From the NCBI GenBank assembly GCA_046566185.1, contig JBKHXE010000180.1:1-10903 (forward strand): a DNA stretch of 10,903 bases, written 5' to 3'. Shown here piece by piece: positions 1 to 5,730 of the stretch (position 1 is the first letter of the stretch; every line of letters begins with the position of its first letter). The position numbers and the translations under genes were made by a program. The stretch comes from SCSIO-59966 sp046566185. GTDB taxonomy: Bacteria > Actinomycetota > Actinomycetes > Actinomycetales > SCSIO-59966. The notes under the pieces are model-generated. The model did no database searches. It saw only the letters and a list, made by a program, of their open reading frames with translations, and was not told the origin of the DNA.

Positions 1-141
1 CATCCACAGGCATCAACATCAACTGATCCCGATCAGCCCCGATGAAGTTCTGCGGCATGGCCCCACCCTCCCCCCGAACAAGATCAACTCAGCGGAGGCG
101 CGCCTTCATGCAACAGGCTCGATCACGCCCAGCTTCCTTGA
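1..141. other. Gene-free stretch downstream of the peptidase gene
   Basis: No convincing coding sequence is seen here; the one open plus-strand frame from position 42 continues antisense through the peptidase gene and looks like a shadow. The stretch is less GC-rich than its surroundings and holds several small symmetries: CTGATC-CC-GATCAG at 23-36, the 10-bp palindrome AGGCGCGCCT at 96-105, and a directly repeated GATCACGCC at 121-129 and 140-148, the second copy overlapping the peptidase stop codon. It must contain the 3' end of the peptidase transcript, but no stem followed by a T-tract is visible. Confidence 0.6.
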
Positions 142-1539
142 TCACGCCGGGGTGGGGGCGAGGGCGGCGAGCAGGAGCGTCTCGGCGAGCGCGGCGCGAC
201 GCAGCACCGCCAGGTGCAGCGACTCGTCGTAGCCGTGCGCCCGGGTGTCGGGGTCCTCGACGCCGGTGACGAGCACGGTGGCGTCCGGGAGCTGCTCCTT
301 GAGGTCGGCGATGAACGGGATCGACCCGCCGACGCCCGCGTGCACCACCGACGCGCCGTCCCAGGCCTGCGAGAGCGCCCACCGGGCCGTGTCGTAGACC
401 GGGCCGTCGACGTCCCCGGCGAAGGCGCTGCCGGTCTCCCGGAGCGTCACCTCGACCGTGGCGCCGAAGGGGGCGGACGCCTGCAGGTGCGCGCGGAGCG
501 CCTCGAACGCCTCGTGCGGGTCCTGTCCGGGGGCCACGCGCAGGGACAGCTTGGCCCGTGCGCTCGGCTGCAGGGTGTTGGAGGCGTTCGCGACCGTCGG
601 GGCGTCGATTCCGACGACGGTGAGCGACGGGTGCGTCCACAGCCGCGACAGCAGCGAGCCGCGGCCGACCAGGTGGACGCCGTCGGCGACGCCTGCGTCC
701 GCCCGCAGCGTGGCCTCGTCGTACTCGAGGTCGGCGGCGTCGGTGGCGAGCAGCCCGGGGACCGCCACCGCGCCGTCGTCGTCCCAGAGCCGGTCCAGCA
801 GCCGCACCAGGGCCATCAGGGCGTCGGGCACCGCGCCGCCGTACATGCCGGAGTGGACCGCGTGGCGCAGGGTGCGCACCTCGACGTGGGCCTCGACCAG
901 GCCGCGCAGGGACGTCGTCAGCGACGGCTGGTCGACGGTCCAGTTGTCGGAGTCGGCGACGACGATGACGTCGGCGGCGAGGCGGTCGCGGTGGGTGCGC
1001 AGGAACTCGGCGAAGGACGGCGAGCCGATCTCCTCCTCGCCCTCGACGAAGACGGTGATCCCCACGCCGTCCTGCTCGCCCCAGGTCGGCAGCAGCGCCC
1101 GCAGCGCCGCCACGTGCACCATCACGCCCGCCTTGTCGTCGGCGGTGCCGCGCCCGTACAGCCGCCCGTCGCGCTCGGTCGGCTCGAAGGCGGGGGTGGT
1201 CCAGTCCTCTTCCCGGCCCGGCGGCTGGACGTCGTGTTGGGCGTAGAGCAGGACGGTCGGCGCCCCGGCGGGAGCGGGACGGCGGGCGACGACCGCCGGC
1301 GCGCCGTCCGAGCCGTCGGGGCGGGGAGCGCGCAGCACCACGACCTCCGGCATGCCGACCTCGCGCAGCAGGTCGGCGACGGCGGCGGCGCTGGCCTCGA
1401 CGTGCGCCTGGTCGAAGGCCGGGGCCGAGACGCTGGGGATGCGCACCAGCGTCTCGAGGTCGGCTCGGACGCCGTCCCAGAGGTCGGCGAGCCGGTCGCG
1501 GTGGACCTGGACGGTGTCTCCCGAGAGGACGTCGGTCAT
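142..1539 (-). CDS. M20 family metallopeptidase (dipeptidase-like)
   Basis: Predicted cytoplasmic di-zinc M20 peptidase of 465 residues, close to the usual length of CNDP2/PepV-like dipeptidases; it should hydrolyse di- or small peptides, exact substrate unknown. Motifs in order: QHDVQPPG (101-108) supplies His102 and catalytic Asp104; GRLYGRGTADDKAG (125-138) supplies bridging Asp134; VEGEEEIGS (165-173) supplies the catalytic/metal glutamate pair near Glu169-170; ADSD (195-198) supplies Asp196; HSGMYGG (229-235) is typical of the dimerisation lid domain; AHGYDE (434-439) supplies the last zinc histidine, His435. The frame stays open far upstream, but that part has no family similarity; the ATG at 1537-1539 gives the usual N-terminus and lies 8 bases after a TAGGTT -10 element, suggesting a leaderless or near-leaderless mRNA. 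It is divergent from the DUF3043 gene. No signal peptide is seen. Confidence 0.93.
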   Translation of the reverse strand: MTDVLSGDTVQVHRDRLADLWDGVRADLETLVRIPSVSAPAFDQAHVEASAAAVADLLREVGMPEVVVLRAPRPDGSDGAPAVVARRPAPAGAPTVLLYAQHDVQPPGREEDWTTPAFEPTERDGRLYGRGTADDKAGVMVHVAALRALLPTWGEQDGVGITVFVEGEEEIGSPSFAEFLRTHRDRLAADVIVVADSDNWTVDQPSLTTSLRGLVEAHVEVRTLRHAVHSGMYGGAVPDALMALVRLLDRLWDDDGAVAVPGLLATDAADLEYDEATLRADAGVADGVHLVGRGSLLSRLWTHPSLTVVGIDAPTVANASNTLQPSARAKLSLRVAPGQDPHEAFEALRAHLQASAPFGATVEVTLRETGSAFAGDVDGPVYDTARWALSQAWDGASVVHAGVGGSIPFIADLKEQLPDATVLVTGVEDPDTRAHGYDESLHLAVLRRAALAETLLLAALAPTPA

Positions 1540-1547
1540 GGCGGCGG

Positions 1548-1553
1548 AACCTA
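1548..1553 (-). promoter_or_regulatory. Candidate -10 element of the peptidase gene
   Basis: On the minus strand TAGGTT (fits TANNNT) ends 8 bases before the ATG at 1539, so transcription would begin at or next to the start codon. No good Shine-Dalgarno sequence is present, which agrees with leaderless translation. The -35 region is not recognisable. Assigned from spacing and consensus only. Confidence 0.4.
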
Positions 1554-1572
1554 CCCCGGCCCGCGTCCGGCG

Positions 1573-1578
1573 TACCCT
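1573..1578 (+). promoter_or_regulatory. Candidate -10 element of the DUF3043 gene
   Basis: TACCCT fits the actinobacterial TANNNT -10 consensus and ends 6 bases before the GTG at 1585, placing the transcription start on the start codon. No Shine-Dalgarno precedes that GTG. It lies 20 bp from the opposing peptidase -10, so the two promoters interlock. Confidence 0.45.
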
Positions 1579-1584
1579 GTCGGG

Positions 1585-2160
1585 GTGTTCGGACGGCGCA
1601 AGCAGGACTCGCAGGTGATCGACGCCCCCCTCGTGGAGAAGGCCGGCGGCAAGAACCGCCCCACGCCGAAGCGACGCGAGCGGGAGGCGCTCAACAGACG
1701 TCCGCTGGTGCCGGGCGACCGCCGCGCGGCCGCCAAGGCCTACCGCGAGCAGATGCGGGCGGAGCGCCTGAAGGCCCGCGAGGCGATGATGACCGGCGAC
1801 GAGCGGCACCTGCCACCGCGCGACAAGGGCCCGGTGAGGCGGTTCGTCCGCGACTTCGTCGACGCGCGGTTCAACGCCGGCGAGGTGTTCCTCATCGTCG
1901 CCATGGTCGTCGTCCTGCTGACGTTCGTCATGGACCCGACCGTGCAGCTCGTCGCCACGGCACTGCTGTGGGCCACCGTCATCTTCTCCGTGGTCGACGG
2001 CTTCGTCCTGTCGCGCAGGCTCAAGCGGGCGCTGAACGCGAAGTTCGGCGCGGAGAACGTGCCGGCCGGGTCCGTGCGCTACGGCGTCCTGCGCGCCTTC
2101 CAGATCCGCCGCACCCGCCTGCCGAAGCCGATGGTCAAGCGCGGCGAGTACCCCCACTGA
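1585..2160 (+). CDS. DUF3043 domain membrane protein
   Basis: A 191-residue protein of the actinobacterial DUF3043 family; its biochemical role is not known. The first 90 residues are highly charged and basic, with a KNRPTPKRREREALNRRP segment (23-40) typical of the family and a helical, coiled-coil-prone Arg/Lys/Glu stretch at about 46-70. Two closely spaced membrane segments follow (about 100-116 and 121-141), then a basic C-terminal tail ending in KRGEYPH. The topology suggests a small membrane hairpin with both long ends in the cytoplasm. The start is set at GTG 1585 because family members begin with a Phe-Gly-Arg-Arg-Lys sequence directly after the initiator and because a -10 element sits just upstream; the frame is open further up, but only antisense to the peptidase. 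The aldo/keto reductase gene begins 47 bp downstream with its own promoter-like element. Confidence 0.88.
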   Translation: MFGRRKQDSQVIDAPLVEKAGGKNRPTPKRREREALNRRPLVPGDRRAAAKAYREQMRAERLKAREAMMTGDERHLPPRDKGPVRRFVRDFVDARFNAGEVFLIVAMVVVLLTFVMDPTVQLVATALLWATVIFSVVDGFVLSRRLKRALNAKFGAENVPAGSVRYGVLRAFQIRRTRLPKPMVKRGEYPH

Positions 2161-2194
2161 CCCGGATCGATTCGTCGGACGACGGGCGGTTCCG

Positions 2195-2200
2195 TAGGGT
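2195..2200 (+). promoter_or_regulatory. Candidate -10 element of the aldo/keto reductase gene
   Basis: TAGGGT fits TANNNT and is followed by 7 bases and then the ATG at 2208. No Shine-Dalgarno lies in that interval, so the transcript is probably leaderless. The upstream TTCGTCGG around 2171-2178 is at most a weak -35. Confidence 0.45.
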
Positions 2201-2207
2201 CGACGGC

Positions 2208-3218
2208 ATGGACTTCCGATACCTCGGCAACAGCGGACTGAAGATCTCCGAGATCACCTACGGCAACTGGCTCACCCACGGGTCGCAGGTCGAGAACGAG
2301 GTCGCCACGCAGTGCGTGCGCGCCGCGCTCGACGCCGGCATCACCACGTTCGACACCGCGGACGTGTACGCGAACACCAAGGCCGAGGTCGTGCTCGGCG
2401 ACGCCCTCGAGGGCGAGCGCCGGGAGAGCCTCGAGATCTTCACCAAGGTCTACTGGCCGACCGGTCCGGGGGGCCCCAACGACACCGGCCTGTCGCGCAA
2501 GCACATCATGGAGTCGATCAACGGCTCGCTGAAGCGGCTGAAGACCGACTACGTCGACCTCTACCAGGCGCACCGGTACGACACCGAGACGCCGCTCGAG
2601 GAGACGATGCAGGCGTTCGCGGACGTCGTCCGCGCCGGCAAGGCGCTCTACATCGGCGTCAGCGAGTGGACGGCCGACCAGATCCGCGCCGGCCACGCCC
2701 TCGCGAAGGACCTCGGCGTCCAGCTCATCTCGAGCCAGCCGCAGTACTCGATGCTGTGGCGGGTCATCGAGGAGGAGGTCGTCCCCGCGTCGCGCGAGCT
2801 GGGCATCTCGCAGATCGTGTGGTCGCCCATCGCCCAGGGCGTGCTCACCGGCAAGTACGTGCCGGGCCAGCCGCTGCCGGAGGGCTCTCGCGCCACCGAC
2901 GAGAAGGGCGGCGCCAACATGATCAAGCGGTTCATGAACGACGACGTCCTCTCCCGCGTGCAGGACCTGCGGCCGGTGGCCGACGAGCTCGGCCTGTCGA
3001 TGGCGCAGCTCGCGGTCGCGTGGGTGCTGCAGAACGACAACGTCGCCAGCGCCATCATCGGCGCGTCGCGTCCCGAGCAGGTGCACGAGAACGTCAAGGC
3101 GGCCGGCGTGACGATCCCCGACGAGGCGATGAAGCGCATCGACGAGGCCCTCGGCGACGTCGTCGAGCGCGACCCCGGCAAGACCGCCGAGAACGCCCCG
3201 AAGACCCGCGTCGCCTGA
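2208..3218 (+). CDS. Aldo/keto reductase, Kv-beta-like
   Basis: Predicted NADPH-dependent aldo/keto reductase of 336 residues with a full (beta/alpha)8 barrel; it would reduce aldehydes or ketones in the cytoplasm, substrate unknown. The catalytic tetrad is complete: Asp49 and Tyr54 in FDTADVY (48-54), Lys80 in FTKVYW (78-83) and His122 in YQAHRYD (119-125). The N-terminus MDFRYLGNSGLKIS, the segment GLSRKHIMESINGSL (94-108) and the cofactor-binding GASRPEQ-VHENVKA region near 288-303 resemble the Kv channel beta-subunit/AKR6-like branch. No potassium channel gene is nearby, so the resemblance is taken as ancestry, not function. The reading frame is open further upstream, but the ATG at 2208 is supported by family alignment and by a -10 element 7 bases before it. 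A 19-bp inverted repeat starts 12 bases after its stop codon. Confidence 0.93.
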   Translation: MDFRYLGNSGLKISEITYGNWLTHGSQVENEVATQCVRAALDAGITTFDTADVYANTKAEVVLGDALEGERRESLEIFTKVYWPTGPGGPNDTGLSRKHIMESINGSLKRLKTDYVDLYQAHRYDTETPLEETMQAFADVVRAGKALYIGVSEWTADQIRAGHALAKDLGVQLISSQPQYSMLWRVIEEEVVPASRELGISQIVWSPIAQGVLTGKYVPGQPLPEGSRATDEKGGANMIKRFMNDDVLSRVQDLRPVADELGLSMAQLAVAWVLQNDNVASAIIGASRPEQVHENVKAAGVTIPDEAMKRIDEALGDVVERDPGKTAENAPKTRVA

Positions 3219-3230
3219 TCAACCCCGCAT

Positions 3231-3283
3231 TCACCATGGTTCTTGCGTCTATCGGCGACGAATTGACGCAAGAACCATGGTGA
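3231..3283. repeat. Perfect 19-bp inverted repeat between convergent genes
   Basis: The left arm 3231-3249 and right arm 3265-3283 are perfect reverse complements (left arm TCACCATGGTTCTTGCGTC) around a 15-base loop. Each arm also contains the self-complementary octamer ACCATGGT. It lies between the stop of the aldo/keto reductase and the stop of the convergent small gene at 3287-3289, so the simplest role is a bidirectional terminator. There is no T-tract on either side, and the stem is less GC-rich than the surrounding DNA, so it could instead be one copy of a dispersed intergenic repeat. Confidence 0.75.
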
Positions 3284-3286
3284 TTG

Positions 3287-3502
3287 CTACTCGACGGGGC
3301 GCAGGCTCATCGGGCCGTAGACCTCGTCGGCGTCCTCGAACAGCCGGACCTGCTCGACGCCCGACTCGAGCAGGTCGCGCCACGTCTCGCCGATCCACGT
3401 CTCGGCGTCCGCCTGGGTCGGGAAGCCGCCCGACGGCTGCCCCGAGTCGACCGGGACCTGCTCGCCGTCGGCGTCCTCGAAGGTCCAGCTGAAGCTCGTC
3501 AT
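3287..3502 (-). CDS. Small conserved acidic protein, function unknown
   Basis: A 71-residue acidic protein without a signal peptide or membrane segment. I recognise it only as resembling short conserved actinobacterial hypothetical proteins, not as a named family. Visible features are an aromatic N-terminal strand (MTSFSWTFED), a Gly/Pro turn (GQPSGGFP, 21-28), a central amphipathic helix rich in Trp and Glu (ADAETWIGETWRDLLESG, 31-48), a strand (EQVRLFED) and a conserved-looking YGPMSLRP end, consistent with a small alpha/beta fold. The ATG at 3502 is preceded by TACGGT with a 6-base spacer, so the mRNA is probably leaderless; the frame is open far upstream only as antisense to the cobalamin operon. 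It is convergent with the aldo/keto reductase and divergent from the cobalamin operon, and nothing links it to either. Confidence 0.72.
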   Translation of the reverse strand: MTSFSWTFEDADGEQVPVDSGQPSGGFPTQADAETWIGETWRDLLESGVEQVRLFEDADEVYGPMSLRPVE

Positions 3503-3508
3503 GGCCTC

Positions 3509-3514
3509 ACCGTA
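3509..3514 (-). promoter_or_regulatory. Candidate -10 element of the small acidic protein gene
   Basis: On the minus strand TACGGT (TANNNT) is followed by GAGGCC and the ATG at 3502, the third leaderless-type arrangement in the left half of the window besides those at 1585 and 2208. The GAGG could be read as a Shine-Dalgarno, but it would be only 2 bases from the ATG. Confidence 0.4.
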
Positions 3515-3564
3515 CGGGCGGCAGGCTCGACCGACGCGCCGGCGACACGACGGCCCCCGCCGCT

Positions 3565-3594
3565 TTGACGCGGGCCCACCCGCGGTGGGACCGT
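3565..3594 (+). promoter_or_regulatory. Possible promoter of the cobalamin operon
   Basis: TTGACG at 3565-3570 is a good -35 and is followed after 18 bases by GACCGT at 3589-3594, a poor -10 keeping only the conserved A and final T of TANNNT. Transcription would start near 3600, just at the 5' edge of the riboswitch. The spacer contains two competing perfect hairpins (3569-3584 and 3575-3589). The promoter is inferred; nothing better is visible between 3503 and 3600. Confidence 0.33.
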
Positions 3595-3595
3595 T

Positions 3596-3725
3596 CGCCC
3601 GTCGACCTCGCGCGCAGGGGAAGCCGGTCGGAACCCGGCGCTGACCCGCAACCGTAGGCCGCCCCCGCAGCCCCCGTCCCGGGGTCGGCGGGCCTGGCGG
3701 TGAGCCGGAGCGCCTCGCGCGGGCG
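3596..3725 (+). ncRNA. Cobalamin riboswitch (B12 element)
   Basis: The conserved core is clear: AGGGGAA at 3616-3622, then the GCCGG/CCGGC stem (3623-3627 with 3635-3639), then the B12 box CTGACCCGCAACCGTA at 3641-3656, and after a GC-rich variable stem the 3' conserved part GGTGAGCCGGAGCGCC at 3699-3714. CGCCCG (3596-3601) can pair with CGGGCG (3720-3725) as the closing helix, which sets the approximate boundaries. These RNAs bind cobalamins and switch off downstream vitamin B12 genes. Here it precedes corrinoid transport and salvage genes, and a Shine-Dalgarno-blocking hairpin follows, so control is probably at translation. The exact ends and the kissing-loop partner are not resolved by eye. 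Confidence 0.93.
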
Positions 3726-3727
3726 TT

Positions 3728-3767
3728 GGCTCCACCTGTCGTCCGTCGTGGTTCGCGGACTGGAGCC
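3728..3767 (+). promoter_or_regulatory. Leader stem-loop between riboswitch and SD hairpin
   Basis: GGCTCCA at 3728-3734 is a perfect complement of TGGAGCC at 3761-3767, with an inner GTCC/GGAC pairing (3741-3744 with 3757-3760). The stem begins three bases after the riboswitch closing helix and lies before the Shine-Dalgarno hairpin. It may be part of the expression platform or a rigid spacer. It is not followed by a T-tract, so it is not a typical intrinsic terminator. Confidence 0.5.
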
Positions 3768-3783
3768 GGGACGGTGCCACGTG

Positions 3784-3810
3784 CCTTCCTGAGCCCAGCG
3801 CGAAGGGAGG
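3784..3810 (+). promoter_or_regulatory. Shine-Dalgarno-sequestering hairpin
   Basis: CCTTCCT at 3784-3790 can pair over all seven bases (one G-U) with AGGGAGG at 3804-3810, closing a 13-base loop. AGGGAGG is a strong Shine-Dalgarno 7 bases before the GTG at 3818, so the hairpin would hide the ribosome site of the first gene of the operon. This is the expected output of a translational B12 riboswitch: with cobalamin bound, the hairpin forms and translation stops. The pairing is seen in the sequence; its regulation is inferred. Confidence 0.65.
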
Positions 3811-3817
3811 TTCCACT

Positions 3818-4573
3818 GTGATCCTTGTCCGTCTCCCCCGCCGCCTCGTGCGTGCGGGAACCGTGCTCGGCGCCCTGGCCCTGGGCCTCACCTCCGGCGT
3901 GGCTCCCGCGGCCGCCACCGGCGCCCAGGACGCCTACCGCTACTGGGGCTACTTCCAGCTCACCGACGGCGCGTGGGCGTTCGCCCAGACCGGGCCGGAC
4001 GGCGCGACACCGGCCGACGGTGCGGTCGAGGGCTGGCGCTTCGCCGTCGCGGGCGCCTCGGACGTCCGCGCGCCGCGGGCCCTGCCGACCTTCGAGGAGG
4101 TCTGCGGCTCCGACGAGGCCGCGAGCGGTGAGAAGCGCGTCGCCGTCGTCATCGACTACGGCCGGGCCGCCGACGCGGCGGACGGCGCGGAGCCGCCGGA
4201 GCCGCGCGCCGACTGCGCCGTGGTCGACGACGCCGCCACCGGCGCCGACGTGCTCGCCGCCGTCGCCGAGACCCGCGTCGAGGGCGGCCTGGTCTGCGGC
4301 CTGGACGGCTACCCGGCGACCGGCTGCGGCGAGCCCGTGCCCGAGGTGTCGCCGGAGGCGGCGGCCGCGGACGAGCCGGTCGAGCTGACCGGCCTGGTCG
4401 GCGAGGCCCCGGCGGACGACGCCACCACCGACGAGCAGCCCGCGGACGACGCGGCCGCCGGGGACGACGACGGCCCGGGCGTGGGCCTGTGGCTCGGCAT
4501 CGCCGCCGCGGCCGCCGTCGTCGCCCTCGCCGTCGCCGCCGCCCGGCGGCGCCGCGACCTGGCCGACGGCTGA
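3818..4573 (+). CDS. SCO2322-family exported, membrane-anchored protein
   Basis: A 251-residue surface protein of the actinobacterial SCO2322 family, whose role is not established but which belongs with cobalamin-regulated ECF transporters. An N-terminal signal peptide (basic to Arg12, hydrophobic about 14-30, cleavage likely after APAAA near residue 33) is followed by a globular domain with the family hallmarks YRYWGYFQ (40-47), GWRFAV (72-77), FEEVCG (92-97), KRVAVVIDYG (106-115) and GYPATGCGE (164-172). Four cysteines (96, 133, 160, 170) could form two disulphides outside the cell. A Pro/Asp/Glu/Ala-rich linker (about 174-219) leads to one membrane helix (221-242) and a stop-transfer RRRR (243-246), so the domain sits outside and is tethered. 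GTG 3818 is chosen for its strong AGGGAGG site. The next gene's ATG overlaps its stop by one base. I infer corrinoid capture for the ECF transporter. Confidence 0.88.
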   Translation: MILVRLPRRLVRAGTVLGALALGLTSGVAPAAATGAQDAYRYWGYFQLTDGAWAFAQTGPDGATPADGAVEGWRFAVAGASDVRAPRALPTFEEVCGSDEAASGEKRVAVVIDYGRAADAADGAEPPEPRADCAVVDDAATGADVLAAVAETRVEGGLVCGLDGYPATGCGEPVPEVSPEAAAADEPVELTGLVGEAPADDATTDEQPADDAAAGDDDGPGVGLWLGIAAAAAVVALAVAAARRRRDLADG

Positions 4574-5730
4574 TGCGCCCGGCGGACCGGCCCACCCTGC
4601 CGCGCCACCTGCACCCGGTGGCGTGGTGGGTGTGGGCGGTCTGCCTGGCGACGGCGGCCAGCCGCACGACGAACCCGCTCGTGCTCGCGCTGGTCGTCGC
4701 GGTCGCCGCCTACGTGGTCGCCTCCCGGCGCGAGTCGGGGACGCCACCGGTGTTCGCGGCCTTCCTCTGGCTCGGCCTGTCGATGGTCGTGGTGCGCGTG
4801 CTCGTGCAGCTCGTGCTCGGCTCGGGCGTCGGCGGTCGCACGGTGCTGCTCGAGCTGCCGCAGGTGCCGCTTCCCGGGCCGCTGGAGGGGGTGCGCATCG
4901 GGGGGCCGGTCACCGGCGAGGAGGTGGCCTACGCGGCCTACGAGGGCGCCCGGCTCGCCGCCGTCCTCGCCTGCGTCGGCGCCGCCAACGCCCTCGCCAG
5001 CCCGCGCCGCCTGCTGCGGCACGTGCCGGCCACGCTCTACGAGGTCGGCACCGCGCTGGTGGTCGCCATGACCTACGCCCCCCAGCTCGTGGACGACGCC
5101 CGCCGGGTGCGCAGCGCCCGTCGCCTCCGGGGACGCCCCGGACGCAGCCCGCGCGAGCTGGCCCGCGTCGCGGTACCGGTGCTCGAGGGCGCGCTGGAGC
5201 GGTCCTTGGATCTGGCCGCCGCGATGGAGTCGCGCGGCTACGGCCGCAGCGTGCACCGCGACGCGCGCGAGCGGCGCCTCGCCGGGGCGCTCGGCGTGGC
5301 CGGCGTGACCGGCGTTGTCGTCGGCGTCTACGGGCTGCTGGACGGCGGGTCGCCGCCGGCGCTCGGCGTGCCGCTCGTGGTCGCCGGTGGGGCCGCCTGC
5401 GCGGTGGCGCTGTGGCGCGGCGCGCGGCGCGACCCCCGCAGCCGCTACCGGCCCGATCCCTGGGCCCTCCCGGAGTGGGGCGTCGTGGCCAGCGGTCTGG
5501 TCACCGCCGTCGCCGTGCTCGCCTCCGCCCAGCTCGGCCTGCCGGGGCTGGTGCCGCCGACGTCGCCGCTGGGCGTGCCCGCGGTGCCCTCGGCCGTGGT
5601 GCTCGCCGTCGGGGTCGCCGTGCTCCCGGCGTGGCTGGCGCCGGTGCCGCCGCGGCGGGCGTCCCTGCGACCGGCACGGCGGGACGCCCAGCCGCTGGCC
5701 GCGGGCGGGCGCCGAGGGGAGCTGTCGTGA
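4573..5730 (+). CDS. ECF transporter transmembrane (T) component, CbiQ family
   Basis: Integral membrane coupling subunit of an energy-coupling factor importer; it links the two ATPase domains to the substrate-binding S protein. The protein has 385 residues, longer than the roughly 250-270 of most T components. The core has hydrophobic segments near 17-50, 58-84 and 127-141 and the two cytoplasmic coupling-helix signatures, SARRLRG (181-187) and AMESRGYG (217-224), which in this family press on the ATPases. The C-terminal third adds more hydrophobic spans (about 238-255, 263-281, 303-322 and 338-356) and a basic tail. The ATG overlaps the previous stop by one base (TGATG), and the stop overlaps the ATPase start by four (GTGA), so translation is probably coupled. 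Function is confident from the motifs; the substrate (corrinoid more likely than cobalt) is inferred from the operon. Confidence 0.92.
   Translation: MRPADRPTLPRHLHPVAWWVWAVCLATAASRTTNPLVLALVVAVAAYVVASRRESGTPPVFAAFLWLGLSMVVVRVLVQLVLGSGVGGRTVLLELPQVPLPGPLEGVRIGGPVTGEEVAYAAYEGARLAAVLACVGAANALASPRRLLRHVPATLYEVGTALVVAMTYAPQLVDDARRVRSARRLRGRPGRSPRELARVAVPVLEGALERSLDLAAAMESRGYGRSVHRDARERRLAGALGVAGVTGVVVGVYGLLDGGSPPALGVPLVVAGGAACAVALWRGARRDPRSRYRPDPWALPEWGVVASGLVTAVAVLASAQLGLPGLVPPTSPLGVPAVPSAVVLAVGVAVLPAWLAPVPPRRASLRPARRDAQPLAAGGRRGELS

Noticed and set aside
121..148. Start of a CRISPR-like repeat array (GATCACGCC twice)
   Set aside because: Only two 9-base copies 19 bases apart, with no third unit.
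214..1584. Very long plus-strand open frame running antisense through the peptidase gene into DUF3043
   Set aside because: The protein before residue Val at 1585 is a low-complexity Gly/Arg/Val/Asp shadow with no family motif, while the minus strand holds all M20 catalytic motifs.
1540..2157. Upstream extension of the peptidase frame on the minus strand
   Set aside because: It is antisense to DUF3043 and has no similarity to peptidases; the motif layout fits a start at 1539.
3728..3767. Intrinsic transcription terminator in the operon leader
   Set aside because: The stem is perfect over seven pairs but is followed by GGGACGG, not a T-tract; a Shine-Dalgarno hairpin further on explains control better.
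3503..4747. Upstream continuation of the small acidic protein frame on the minus strand
   Set aside because: It crosses the riboswitch and is antisense to the SCO2322-family gene; residues before Met at 3502 are Arg/Gly/Pro-rich without structure.
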